Assembly: GCA_910587935.1 (NCBI GenBank)
Contig: CAJUNP010000026.1
Location: 1-45,045, forward strand
Direction of reading: 5' to 3'
Source of the DNA: an uncultured Lachnospiraceae bacterium
GTDB lineage: Bacteria > Bacillota > Clostridia > Lachnospirales > Lachnospiraceae
DNA length: 45,045 nt
Shown: positions 1 through 8,238 of the stretch, piece by piece
How positions within the stretch are numbered: the stretch's first letter is position 1
Layout of the letters: every line of letters begins with the position of its first letter
Position numbers and translations under genes: made by a program
Notes under the pieces: model-generated
What the model was told of the DNA's origin: nothing
Seen by the model: only the letters and a program-made list of their open reading frames with translations
Databases searched by the model: none

Positions 1-1
1 G

Positions 2-1096
2 TTTGGCACAATTTTCCGTATCACAACCTGGGGTGAATCCCACGGCAAAGCCCTGGGCGTCGTTATCGACGGGTGTCCTGCCGGGCTGCCTTTATGCGAA
101 GACGATATCCAGCCCTTTCTCGACCGGCGAAAACCCGGACAAAGTATCGTTACCACACAGCGTAAAGAAAACGACCGCGTTGAAATTCTCTCCGGCGTTT
201 TTGAAGGCATGACTACCGGAACTCCGATTTCCATGATTTTATACAACACTTCCCAGATTTCCGGGGATTACAGCGAAATTGCCGCTTATTACCGTCCGGG
301 ACACGCAGATTATACCTTTGACGCCAAATACGGTTTCCGCGATTACCGGGGCGGCGGACGCAGCTCCGGAAGAGAAACCGCCGGCAGGGTCGCCGCCGGC
401 GCGATTGCCATAAAAATATTGAAAACAATGGGGATTGACGTGACGGCTTACACCCGTTCTATTGGGCCTGTAGAAATCGACGACACTTCCTTTGATAAAG
501 AGGCTATTTATACGACCGTAACGGCCATGCCGGACCGGGAGGCTTCCCTGAGGGCGGAAGAATTTCTGGCGGAATGCCGTGCCAGGACGGATTCCGCCGG
601 CGGCGTCGTGGAGGTACTTGTGGATTCCATGCCCGCAGGAATCGGGGAACCGGTTTTTGATAAGCTGGATGCCTGCCTTTCCAAAGCGCTCTTCTCCATT
701 GGCGCTGTAAAAGCCGTGGAAATCGGAAGCGGAACGGCGGCTGCAAAGGTTACAGGTTCACAGAACAACGATCCTTTTATAATGACCGATCAGGGAATCG
801 CCAAAAAAAGCAACCATGCCGGCGGAATTCTGGGCGGTATCAGCGACGGAAGCCGTATTGTGGCCAGAGCGCATTTTAAGCCGACTCCTTCCATTGCCTG
901 TACGCAGGACACCGTCAATAAAGACGGACAGGAAATCCAGGTACGGATCAAGGGCCGCCACGACCCGGTTGTGGTTCCCCGCGCCGTAGTCGTAGTAGAG
1001 TCCATGACCGCGCTTACACTGGTCGATTTGCTGTTTGCCAATATGTCCTCCCGGATGGACCGCCTGACAGGGTTTTATTCTTCGTCAAGCCGGTGA
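2..1096 (+). CDS. aroC: Chorismate synthase (5' end cut by window)
   Basis: Converts 5-enolpyruvylshikimate 3-phosphate to chorismate, the last common step of aromatic amino acid synthesis, using reduced FMN in the cytoplasm. The frame is open from base 2 and reads FGTIFRITTWGESHGKALG, which is the family N-terminus, so only a few residues and the start codon lie outside the window. The signature RDYRGGGRSSGRETAGRVA follows at about residues 112-130, and the C-terminal part is normal up to the TGA at 1094-1096. About 364 residues are visible, close to the usual 360-390. Its last 22 bases overlap the end of the convergent lactonase-family gene, so there is no room for a conventional terminator between them. 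Identification is secure. Confidence 0.97.
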   Translation, partial: FGTIFRITTWGESHGKALGVVIDGCPAGLPLCEDDIQPFLDRRKPGQSIVTTQRKENDRVEILSGVFEGMTTGTPISMILYNTSQISGDYSEIAAYYRPGHADYTFDAKYGFRDYRGGGRSSGRETAGRVAAGAIAIKILKTMGIDVTAYTRSIGPVEIDDTSFDKEAIYTTVTAMPDREASLRAEEFLAECRARTDSAGGVVEVLVDSMPAGIGEPVFDKLDACLSKALFSIGAVKAVEIGSGTAAAKVTGSQNNDPFIMTDQGIAKKSNHAGGILGGISDGSRIVARAHFKPTPSIACTQDTVNKDGQEIQVRIKGRHDPVVVPRAVVVVESMTALTLVDLLFANMSSRMDRLTGFYSSSSR

Positions 1097-2151
1097 AAAA
1101 TAATGCAGTTCGGACTCGGCACCTTTATCTCCGGTCCGTTCATCACAAGCGTTCCTTTTTTCAGATCCGCTGCAAAAAAGGTCATGGAATCGGATTCGTG
1201 GTTTAAAGACACAACATGCCTGTTATCCGGGAACATAGCCGCATCCTTGGGGTAATCCCCGCTGACAGGAAGGCATAGAATTTTATGCAGCAGACCGCTC
1301 TTTGGATTGATCCCATATACTACGACGCTGTTATCTCCCGCATTGGAGCTGACCATATACCGGAAATCATACGAAAAATTCAATGCGCTGGCGGCCGTTC
1401 CACCCGCATGATAATCATTAACCGTAGAAATCGTCTGAATTTTTTCAAAATAAGGATTATCATGCCGTTCCTCATAAGTATAGACATCAATATAATTCTT
1501 AAGCTCATGTACAATATAAAGATATTTTCCGTCTTTTGAGAACTTAAGGTGCCGGGGCGCCGACTCCTGTTCGCTGCGGATCACATCCGCAAGCTTTAAG
1601 GTTCCTTTTTCATGATCCAGTCTGTAAACCTTCACATGGTCCATACCCAGATCCGCCGCACACAGATACTTATTATCCCGCGTCATTTTCACACAGTTTA
1701 CATGAGGCCTGAAGTTACGTTCCGCGATACTGCCAAGCCCCTTGTGGAAAATCTCTTCCTTTATTTCTCCCAAAGACCCGTCCGCCTCCAGACGGAGCAC
1801 CGTAATTTTGCCGTCGTGGTAACCGGCCACAAACAGAAATCTGTCTTCGTAATCCGTAGACAGATAGCAGCCCCGCATACCGTTAATGGAAGCTCCGTTA
1901 ATCATTTTCAGACTTCCGTCCGCAAGAATTTTATATGCCTCTACTCCGTAATCCGTAATGGAATAAAGGTACTTTCTGTTCCTGGAAATTGTCAAATAAG
2001 AAGAATTGGTAATTTCAATCAGTTCCTTCTCCGTCATTCTTCCCGCTTTCAGATCCACATCGTAAATACGTATTCCGTAATTATCTCCCATTGTATAGGA
2101 AGACACATAAGCCACAAACTTTTCGTTTTTAACACTCTTTTCATTTCCCAT
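1075..2151 (-). CDS. Lactonase-family beta-propeller protein (6-phosphogluconolactonase-like)
   Basis: This 358-residue protein has the repeating beta-blade pattern of the YbhE/Pgl lactonase family (seven-bladed propeller, cycloisomerase 2 type). Typical segments are FVAYVSSYTMGDNYGI at the N-terminus, FRPHVNCVKMTRDNKYLCAADLG near the middle, and PRHLKFSKDGKYLYIVHE and YPKDAAMFPDNRHVVSLNHE later. Some family members hydrolyse 6-phosphogluconolactone, but many paralogues have unknown substrates, so the reaction is inferred. No signal peptide is seen, so it is probably cytoplasmic. AGGAGGG lies 8 bases upstream of the ATG. The gene runs alone on this strand and overlaps the 3' end of aroC tail to tail. 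Confidence 0.8.
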   Translation of the reverse strand: MGNEKSVKNEKFVAYVSSYTMGDNYGIRIYDVDLKAGRMTEKELIEITNSSYLTISRNRKYLYSITDYGVEAYKILADGSLKMINGASINGMRGCYLSTDYEDRFLFVAGYHDGKITVLRLEADGSLGEIKEEIFHKGLGSIAERNFRPHVNCVKMTRDNKYLCAADLGMDHVKVYRLDHEKGTLKLADVIRSEQESAPRHLKFSKDGKYLYIVHELKNYIDVYTYEERHDNPYFEKIQTISTVNDYHAGGTAASALNFSYDFRYMVSSNAGDNSVVVYGINPKSGLLHKILCLPVSGDYPKDAAMFPDNRHVVSLNHESDSMTFFAADLKKGTLVMNGPEIKVPSPNCIIFHRLDEE

Positions 2152-2259
2152 GGTGCGATCCCTCCTGCATTTCAGTATACCATAACCCTTTCTTTTTGTT
2201 AATCTTTTTTCAGGGTAATATTTCTATCTGACATTCTACAAAATAATTCAAAATATACA

Positions 2260-2287
2260 TTGACAATTTGCCATGAAACGGTATAAT
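2260..2287 (+). promoter_or_regulatory. Vegetative promoter of the XRE-potABCD operon
   Basis: Perfect TTGACA (2260-2265) and TATAAT (2282-2287) with a 16-base spacer stand about 50 bases ahead of the XRE-cupin gene. It is the only strong sigma-A-type promoter seen before potA. Confidence 0.75.
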
Positions 2288-2299
2288 TATAATCAGTTT

Positions 2300-2316
2300 G
2301 TTTAGTGACAGTAAAC
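2300..2316 (+). promoter_or_regulatory. Candidate operator (17-bp palindrome) for the XRE-cupin regulator
   Basis: GTTTAGTGACAGTAAAC is a near-perfect inverted repeat (GTTTA and TAAAC arms, TG/CA inside). It lies just downstream of the -10 box, where a bound repressor would block initiation. Assignment to the adjacent regulator is inferred from position. Confidence 0.45.
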
Positions 2317-2339
2317 TTTTGGTTTAATGGAGCGTACTT

Positions 2340-2879
2340 ATGAAAATCGGAAACAAAATTAAGGAACTGCGGGTGATGAAGAATCTGACGCAGGAAGAAC
2401 TTGCCGACCGCGCAGAATTGTCAAAGGGCTTTATTTCCCAGCTGGAACGCGACTTAACCTCGCCTTCCATTGCGACCCTTGTGGATATTTTGCAGGTTCT
2501 TGGAACCAACCTGCAGGAATTTTTCACGGAAACGCCGGATGAACAGATTGTCTTTCATGATTCCGATTATTTTGAAAAAGTGGACGATCATCTTGGCAAT
2601 AAAATTGAATGGATCATACCCAACGCCCAGAAAAATATTATGGAACCGATCCGGCTTACCTTAGAGCCCGGCGGCTCCACCTATCCCGATATTCCCCATG
2701 AAGGCGAGGAATTCGGTTATATCCTTTCGGGAAGCGTCACCATACATATCGGAAATAAAAAATATAAGGCCAAAAAAGGGGAATCTTTCTATTTTACCCC
2801 CGGCTCCACACATTATATCAAGGCAAGCGGCAAAACCGGCGCTTCTCTGATCTGGATCAGTACGCCGCCAAGCTTTTAA
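2340..2879 (+). CDS. XRE-family regulator with C-terminal cupin domain
   Basis: A 179-residue transcription factor with an N-terminal helix-turn-helix (about residues 4-60; LTQEELADRAELSKGFISQL) and a C-terminal cupin barrel (about 105-175; HEGEEFGYILSGSVTIHIG, then GESFYFTPGSTHYIKA). This is the PuuR/SutR-type architecture, in which the cupin is thought to sense a small molecule. GGAG is placed 7 bases before the ATG. It is the first gene of the potABCD transcript, 27 bases before potA, so it probably controls polyamine uptake and its own synthesis through the palindrome in its leader. Whether the ligand is a polyamine cannot be read from the sequence. Confidence 0.88.
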   Translation: MKIGNKIKELRVMKNLTQEELADRAELSKGFISQLERDLTSPSIATLVDILQVLGTNLQEFFTETPDEQIVFHDSDYFEKVDDHLGNKIEWIIPNAQKNIMEPIRLTLEPGGSTYPDIPHEGEEFGYILSGSVTIHIGNKKYKAKKGESFYFTPGSTHYIKASGKTGASLIWISTPPSF

Positions 2880-2906
2880 CGTATATCCATAACGAGGTGT
2901 GTTCTA

Positions 2907-3977
2907 ATGAAAAAATTAGTTGATTTACGCAATATAACGAAATCCTTCGGCAGCCAGATCGTGCTGGACGATCTGAATCTTTACATCCGAGAGAATGAAT
3001 TTCTGACGCTTCTTGGTCCCAGCGGCTGCGGGAAGACTACTACCCTTCGGATTCTGGGCGGCTTTGAAACGCCGGACACGGGCAGCGTCATATTTGACGG
3101 CAGCGATATTACCAAACTGCCCCCCAACAAGCGGCAATTAAATACCGTTTTCCAAAAATATGCGCTTTTTACCCATATGACCATTGCAGAGAACATTGCT
3201 TTCGGCCTGAAAATCAAACATAAACCGGCTTCCTATGTCAAAGACAAAATTAAATATGCCCTGAAGCTTGTCAATCTGGACGGATTCGAAAACCGTATGC
3301 CGGATTCCCTCAGCGGAGGCCAGCAGCAGCGTATAGCAATCGCCCGGGCCATTGTCAACGAACCGAAGCTGCTTTTGCTGGATGAGCCTCTCGGCGCTCT
3401 TGACTTAAAGCTGCGCCAGGATATGCAGTATGAATTGATCCGCCTGAAAAACGAGCTCGGCATCACATTTATCTACGTTACCCACGACCAGGAAGAAGCC
3501 TTGACCATGTCCGATACCATCGTCGTCATGAATCAGGGATACATCCAGCAGATCGGCACGCCGGAAAGTATCTATAACGAACCGGAAAATGCCTTTGTTG
3601 CGGATTTTATCGGCGACAGCAATATTATTGCATCTACCATGATCGAGGATCGCCTTGTTCAGATTCTGGGAGCCAGATTTGCCTGCGTAGATGAAGGATT
3701 TGGACGCAATAAGCCGGTGGACGTAGTCATCCGCCCTGAGGATGTGGAACTTACCCTGCCGGAGCAGGGGACGATCCGCGGGGAAGTCACCCATTTGATT
3801 TTTAAAGGCGTACACTATGAAATGGAAGTTTTGGCAAACGGTTTTGAATGGCTGGTGCACTCTACCAAAATGTTTCCTGTGGGAACCCAGGTAGGAATTC
3901 AGGTTGATCCTTTTAATATCCAGATTATGAATAAACCGGAATCCGAGGATGAGGAGGCCGTAGGCGTCAATGAATAG
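2907..3977 (+). CDS. potA: Spermidine/putrescine ABC transporter ATPase
   Basis: The cytoplasmic ATPase that powers polyamine import by PotBCD, 356 residues. Walker A GPSGCGKTT is at about 37-45, the ABC signature LSGGQQQRIAIARAI follows at about 134-148, Walker B is LLLLDEPLGALD, and the H-loop is THDQEE. The C-terminal third (about 235-345) is a TOBE-type regulatory domain (VVIRPEDVELTLPEQG). A GAGGTG ribosome binding site precedes the ATG. It overlaps potB by 8 bases, which indicates translational coupling. MalK/CysA-type ATPases look similar, but the neighbouring potBCD genes settle the assignment. Confidence 0.95.
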   Translation: MKKLVDLRNITKSFGSQIVLDDLNLYIRENEFLTLLGPSGCGKTTTLRILGGFETPDTGSVIFDGSDITKLPPNKRQLNTVFQKYALFTHMTIAENIAFGLKIKHKPASYVKDKIKYALKLVNLDGFENRMPDSLSGGQQQRIAIARAIVNEPKLLLLDEPLGALDLKLRQDMQYELIRLKNELGITFIYVTHDQEEALTMSDTIVVMNQGYIQQIGTPESIYNEPENAFVADFIGDSNIIASTMIEDRLVQILGARFACVDEGFGRNKPVDVVIRPEDVELTLPEQGTIRGEVTHLIFKGVHYEMEVLANGFEWLVHSTKMFPVGTQVGIQVDPFNIQIMNKPESEDEEAVGVNE

Positions 3978-4782
3978 AAAAGCTTTGTCCGCTCCTTATC
4001 TGTTCTGGATCACAGCCTTTATCGTAATCCCTCTGGGGATGGTGCTGTATTACGGTCTGACAGATAAAACCGGAGCGTTTACTCTTGAAAATATTATAGC
4101 CATCGCTACTGCCGAACATTCCAAGGCGCTTTGGATCGCCATTAAATTTTCCCTGGAAAGTACGGTTATATGTCTGCTGCTTGCCTATCCCCTTGCTATG
4201 ATTCTGGCGGGTATGCAGATCAGCCAGCACAGCTTTATCGTGTTTATTTTCATACTTCCCATGTGGATGAATTTTCTGCTGCGTACGCTGGCATGGCAGA
4301 CATTACTCGAAAAAAGCGGGGTAATCAATAATATCCTTGGCTTTTTACACCTGCCTGCCCTGAACATAATTAACACGCCGGCGGCCATTATTTTAGGCAT
4401 GGTTTATAACTTCCTGCCTTTTATGGTACTGCCCATTTATAATTCCCTGACCAAGATCGACCCGAATGTCATCAATGCGGCAAGGGATCTGGGAGCCAAC
4501 AGCGTGCAGACGTTTGCCCGCATTACGCTTCCTTTAAGCCTGCCCGGCGTTATCAGCGGTATTACCATGGTATTTGTTCCGGCGCTGACCACCTTTGTAA
4601 TCAGTACGCTCCTTGGCGGAAGCAAAATTCTTCTGATCGGCAATGTAATCGAACAGGAATTTACACAGGCTGGCAACTGGCACTTGGGAAGCGGCCTTTC
4701 CATTGTGCTGATGCTGTTTATCCTGATTAATATGATACTGACTGCCATATTTGATAAAGATGGGGAGGGAAACGCATTATGA
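3970..4782 (+). CDS. potB: Polyamine ABC transporter permease PotB
   Basis: A 270-residue integral membrane permease with about six hydrophobic segments. The cytoplasmic EAA-type loop that docks onto PotA is visible at about residues 172-200 (NAARDLGANSVQTFARITLP). The N-terminus SAPYLFWITAFIVIPLGMVL is characteristic of the PotB/PotH group. It starts within the last codons of potA and ends in an ATGA overlap with potC, so the transporter subunits are translated in tandem. Confidence 0.94.
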   Translation: MNRKALSAPYLFWITAFIVIPLGMVLYYGLTDKTGAFTLENIIAIATAEHSKALWIAIKFSLESTVICLLLAYPLAMILAGMQISQHSFIVFIFILPMWMNFLLRTLAWQTLLEKSGVINNILGFLHLPALNIINTPAAIILGMVYNFLPFMVLPIYNSLTKIDPNVINAARDLGANSVQTFARITLPLSLPGVISGITMVFVPALTTFVISTLLGGSKILLIGNVIEQEFTQAGNWHLGSGLSIVLMLFILINMILTAIFDKDGEGNAL

Positions 4783-5564
4783 TAAAATCCTCTGTCCGTA
4801 AATTATATATCGCTCTGATTTTCATATTTTTATACGCGCCTATCGTGACTTTAATGGTACTGTCCTTCAACGCCAGCCGAAGCCGTGCAAAGTGGGGCGG
4901 TTTTACCCTTAAATGGTATCGGGAGCTTTTTCAGAATGAAGTGATTCTTGCGGCTCTTAGCAATACGCTTCTGATCGCTCTTCTGTCTTCGCTGATTGCC
5001 ACCTTAATCGGTACGATTGCCTGTATTTCCATGCAGGCGATGAAGCGAAGAACGCGCGCGGTCATGATGGGAGTTACGAATATTCCCATGCTCAACGCCG
5101 AGATCGTTACCGGAATTTCGCTGATGCTTCTTTTTATTACATTGGGAATGAAGTTTGGTTTTCTTACCATTCTGCTTGCCCATATTACTTTCAATATACC
5201 TTATGTGATTTTAAGCGTAATGCCGCGTTTTAAGCAGCTTAATCCCAGTACGTATGAAGCGGCGCTGGATCTGGGTGCTTCACCCCTTCGGGCTTTTTTT
5301 ATGGTCGTTTTCCCGGATATCCTGCCGGGCGTCGTATCGGGATTTTTAATGGCCTTTACCATGTCCCTGGACGATTTTATTATCACTCACTTTACAAAAG
5401 GCCCCGGTATCGACACGCTTTCCACTAAAATTTATTCGGAGGTAAAAAAAGGAATCAAACCGGAAATGTACGCGCTGTCCGCCATTATTTTTACGGCGGT
5501 TCTGGTATTATTGTTCCTTGTTAATTATATACCGAAAGAAAACAAAGAAAAAAAGGAGAAATAA
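4779..5564 (+). CDS. potC: Polyamine ABC transporter permease PotC
   Basis: The second membrane subunit of the polyamine importer, 261 residues, with about six membrane segments. The opening LYIALIFIFLYAPIVTLMVL and the phrase ANTLLIALLSS-like segment are typical of PotC/PotI. The EAA loop EAALDLGASPLRAFFMVVFP lies at about residues 158-177, and MSLDDFIITHFTKGPG is a PotC hallmark. It shares ATGA with potB and ends 2 bases before potD. Confidence 0.94.
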   Translation: MIKSSVRKLYIALIFIFLYAPIVTLMVLSFNASRSRAKWGGFTLKWYRELFQNEVILAALSNTLLIALLSSLIATLIGTIACISMQAMKRRTRAVMMGVTNIPMLNAEIVTGISLMLLFITLGMKFGFLTILLAHITFNIPYVILSVMPRFKQLNPSTYEAALDLGASPLRAFFMVVFPDILPGVVSGFLMAFTMSLDDFIITHFTKGPGIDTLSTKIYSEVKKGIKPEMYALSAIIFTAVLVLLFLVNYIPKENKEKKEK

Positions 5565-5566
5565 AT

Positions 5567-6628
5567 ATGAAAAAATGGATTTGTGCATTGCTTGCCACCG
5601 CTCTTTCCGCTTCCCTTTTTACGGGCTGCGGGAACTCTGACGCCGGCAAAAACGGTGAAGTGTACGTATTTAACTGGGGAGAATATATTGATCCCGACAC
5701 AATCAAAATGTTTGAGGAAGAAACCGGAATCAAGGTAGTCTACGATGAATTTGAGACTAATGAACTGATGTATCCAAAGGTAGAAGCCGGAGCATCCGTC
5801 TATGACGTCGTATGCCCTTCCGATTATATGATTCAGAAAATGCTAGAAAATGACCTGCTAAGCGAATTGAGCTTTGATAATATGCCTAATGCAAAGCAAA
5901 ACATCGGCGCACAGTATTACGAACAGGCGCAGGAATTTGATCCCGGCAATAAATACTGTGTTCCGTACTGCTGGGGTACGGTAGGAATCCTCTACAATAA
6001 AACCATGGTTGACGAACCGGTTGACAGCTGGGCAATTCTCTGGGATGAAAAATATGCGGATAATATTCTGATGCAGGATTCCGTGCGTGACGCTTTTATG
6101 GTAGCTCTGAAGCTGAACAATTATTCCATGAACACACTGGACGAAACGGAACTGGAAATTGCCAAAAATGCACTGATCGAGCAAAAACCTTTGGTACAGG
6201 CTTACGTTATCGACGAGGTCCGCGATAAAATGATCGGCGGCGAAGCGGCTCTCGGCGTTATTTATTCCGGCGAAGCCATTTATACCCAGCGGGAAAACCC
6301 TGATCTGGAGTACGTTGTCCCGAAGGAAGGAACCAATGTCTGGATCGACGGCTGGGTAATTCCCAAAAACGCCTCCAACAAAGAAAATGCCGAAAAGTTT
6401 ATCGACTTTATGTGCCGCGGCGACATCGCCCTGATGAATTTCGAGTATATTACGTATTCCACGCCTAACACCGCGGCGCAGGAATTGATTGAAGATGAAG
6501 ACATCCGCAATTCCCAGATCGCTTTTCCTGATCTTTCCCAGTATGAAGGACTGGAAACCTTCCGTTATCTTGGCGAAGAAGGGGACTCTTTGTATAACGA
6601 CTGCTGGAAAAAAGTAAAATCGGAATAA
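5567..6628 (+). CDS. potD: Spermidine/putrescine-binding lipoprotein
   Basis: A 353-residue extracellular substrate-binding protein. It begins with a lipoprotein signal peptide and a lipobox LFTGCG (cysteine at about residue 21), so it should be anchored to the outer face of the membrane. The mature part opens with VYVFNWGEYIDPDTIKMFEE, the PotD/PotF signature. Further conserved segments are YDVVCPSDYMI, VPYCWGTVGILYNK and WIDGWVIPKNA. AAAGGAG lies just upstream of the ATG. It closes the operon and is followed 20 bases later by a strong terminator. Confidence 0.95.
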   Translation: MKKWICALLATALSASLFTGCGNSDAGKNGEVYVFNWGEYIDPDTIKMFEEETGIKVVYDEFETNELMYPKVEAGASVYDVVCPSDYMIQKMLENDLLSELSFDNMPNAKQNIGAQYYEQAQEFDPGNKYCVPYCWGTVGILYNKTMVDEPVDSWAILWDEKYADNILMQDSVRDAFMVALKLNNYSMNTLDETELEIAKNALIEQKPLVQAYVIDEVRDKMIGGEAALGVIYSGEAIYTQRENPDLEYVVPKEGTNVWIDGWVIPKNASNKENAEKFIDFMCRGDIALMNFEYITYSTPNTAAQELIEDEDIRNSQIAFPDLSQYEGLETFRYLGEEGDSLYNDCWKKVKSE

Positions 6629-6648
6629 CCCCCGGTTATGAATACAAA

Positions 6649-6690
6649 ACTCCCTGCAAACCGTTTTTTCGGTCTGCGGGGAGTCTTTTA
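6649..6690 (+). terminator. Rho-independent terminator of potABCD
   Basis: A stem of about 15 bp (ACTCCCTGCAAACCG against CGGTCTGCGGGGAGT, with two non-Watson-Crick pairs) closes a TTTTTT loop and is followed by CTTTTA. It lies 20 bases after potD. Confidence 0.85.
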
Positions 6691-6720
6691 CATTTAACAT
6701 TTTCCCGGTCACATTTTTAA

Positions 6721-7752
6721 CTACTCTTCTTTATGCAATTCCGTATACAAATGCTCTACCAAGGTACGTGTCTGGTCTTCGCTGTATTCCCAGAACATCA
6801 TTCCTTTCATTCCCTGCTCTCTCACATAGGCCGCTTTATAAGACAGCGCTTTCTTATCCTCATAAGAAATAAAGGTCTCCCCGTTATATAAGTACGCGGC
6901 TTTCGCCACCTCATCCCAAAAATATGAGTAGTTTCCTTCACCGGTTTCAAGCATCCGGCATATTTCATGATACGGACAGCCATGCACCCCCGGCGCGTCG
7001 GGAACTTGTCCCAGACCATGGTTTATATCCGGCGCCTTCGGCCAGCACCTTCCGTAAAAGGCCGCTCCCAGGACAATTTTTTCAATCGGCACTCCCGCTT
7101 TTACAAACATTCTCACCGCCCTGTCGCCGCTGAGCTTTTCAATAGGCAGTCCGTCGTCGTAAAGATTGGCGTGATGTCCTGTGGTAGGTGTGAAAACGCC
7201 GTGAAAATCATATGTCATAAGCTGTACATAATCCAGATATTTCTGCACCTCATCCATTTGCGTGCCGTCCAGAAAGGATTCCAGCGCACCGGCGGCAATC
7301 GATAAGGTTTGTCCCCTTCCGCAAGCGTCGATCTGTTTTCTGAGTTCCCGGATCAATGCCGTAAAGTTTTCTTTATCTTCCTCTGCTGAGGCTATATCCG
7401 CCTGGCTGGAACAGGGATATTCCCAGTCGATATCGATACCGTCCAGTCCATGCTCTTCCATAATCCGAACGGCGCTTGCGCTAAACTTTTTCCGTCCCTC
7501 TTTTGTAGCGGCTGCCTGTGAAAATCCGTCCGCTCCCCAGCCGCCAATGGAAATTACAATTTTAAGATCGGGATTTTTGCTTCGGATATCTTTAAGAACG
7601 CTTTCCGTTCCCGCCGAATTCCAATACGCTTCTCCTCTGTCATCGATCAGGGCAAAGGAAATATGGATACTATCCAGTCTTTTCATATCGCCCTCCGTTA
7701 TGGCAGACAGTTCTTTTGTATTGCAGTATGCAATCAGTACGTGTTTTTTCAT
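6721..7752 (-). CDS. GH18 chitinase, no signal peptide
   Basis: A 343-residue single-domain family 18 glycosyl hydrolase. Family motifs are present in order: VISIGGWGADGF (about 75-86), the catalytic DGIDIDWEYP with the acid/base Glu (about 113-122), MTYDFHGVF (about 187-195), and the C-terminal core strand GMMFWEYSED. It probably cleaves beta-1,4-linked N-acetylglucosamine oligomers. There is no signal peptide or carbohydrate-binding module, so it should act in the cytoplasm on imported chitooligosaccharides, or on spore or cell-wall material. That contrasts with the large secreted chitinase at 26-30 kb. GGAG lies 8 bases upstream of the ATG. It is the last of four same-strand genes but is separated from the cysteine-rich gene by a terminator. 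Confidence 0.92.
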   Translation of the reverse strand: MKKHVLIAYCNTKELSAITEGDMKRLDSIHISFALIDDRGEAYWNSAGTESVLKDIRSKNPDLKIVISIGGWGADGFSQAAATKEGRKKFSASAVRIMEEHGLDGIDIDWEYPCSSQADIASAEEDKENFTALIRELRKQIDACGRGQTLSIAAGALESFLDGTQMDEVQKYLDYVQLMTYDFHGVFTPTTGHHANLYDDGLPIEKLSGDRAVRMFVKAGVPIEKIVLGAAFYGRCWPKAPDINHGLGQVPDAPGVHGCPYHEICRMLETGEGNYSYFWDEVAKAAYLYNGETFISYEDKKALSYKAAYVREQGMKGMMFWEYSEDQTRTLVEHLYTELHKEE

Positions 7753-7775
7753 AATGTTTCTCCTTAATTCATTTA

Positions 7776-7805
7776 TAAAAACTGCCCCGGCTGCCGCCAG
7801 GGCAA
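7776..7805 (-). terminator. Terminator after the cysteine-rich gene
   Basis: Read on the minus strand, TGCCCTGGC pairs with GCCGGGGCA around a 3-4 base loop and is followed by GTTTTTAT. It sits between the cysteine-rich gene and the chitinase gene, so the latter probably needs readthrough or its own promoter. Confidence 0.75.
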
Positions 7806-7826
7806 TTCTTACATCTTATCCGATAC

Positions 7827-8183
7827 TTAATCCTCATCGCATCTTTCACTTGGATACGGAGGAAAAATCCTTGGTTCCCTGCCATTGTTATCACAACCGC
7901 AGTCATCTTCTCTTTGTCTTCCCGGCATATTATCCGTACGAGGTCTTCTCGGCGGAGTATTTACGGAAAACGGAGCGGCACACTCACAGTCATGGTCACG
8001 GCTGCAGTCATGATCGGGTCCCCTGCGGCCGCCACATTCCTGATCGCAGCGATCCTCTCTGCAATCGTTGCAGTCATTATTCCGGTTCCTGTTACAGCCG
8101 TTATCACAGTCGTCATTACAGCCGCAATTGCCAAAAAAATTGCCTCCGCAGCAAAGAAGTAACAGTAAAAATAAGCAATTCAT
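7827..8183 (-). CDS. Cysteine-rich Asn/Asp/Arg protein of unknown function
   Basis: I do not recognise a named family. The 118-residue product opens with a short hydrophobic run (NCLFLLLLLCCGG), then a region packed with Cys, Asn, Asp and Arg (GNCGCNDDCDNGC, NDCNDCREDRC, HDCECAAP), and a Pro/Arg-rich tail with a last CGC cluster. I count 17 cysteines. The density suggests metal binding or disulfide cross-linking, as in spore-coat or exosporium-like proteins, but this is inference. The ATG at 8183 is preceded by AAGTGAG about 9 bases away; an in-frame GTG four codons earlier lacks a ribosome binding site. It lies 55 bases after the DUF5662 gene on the same strand and ends before a clear terminator. 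Confidence 0.65.
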   Translation of the reverse strand: MNCLFLLLLLCCGGNFFGNCGCNDDCDNGCNRNRNNDCNDCREDRCDQECGGRRGPDHDCSRDHDCECAAPFSVNTPPRRPRTDNMPGRQREDDCGCDNNGREPRIFPPYPSERCDED

Positions 8184-8238
8184 CGTTAATCTCACTTTTC
8201 GCTTGTTTCTACTATTTTATTCCGCCGGTAGTAAAAAG

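Noticed and set aside
7914..8162. Hydrophobic plus-strand frame opposite the cysteine-rich gene
   Set aside because: It mirrors the Cys/Asn/Asp codons of the minus strand and lacks a ribosome binding site; the terminator after the minus-strand frame supports the latter.
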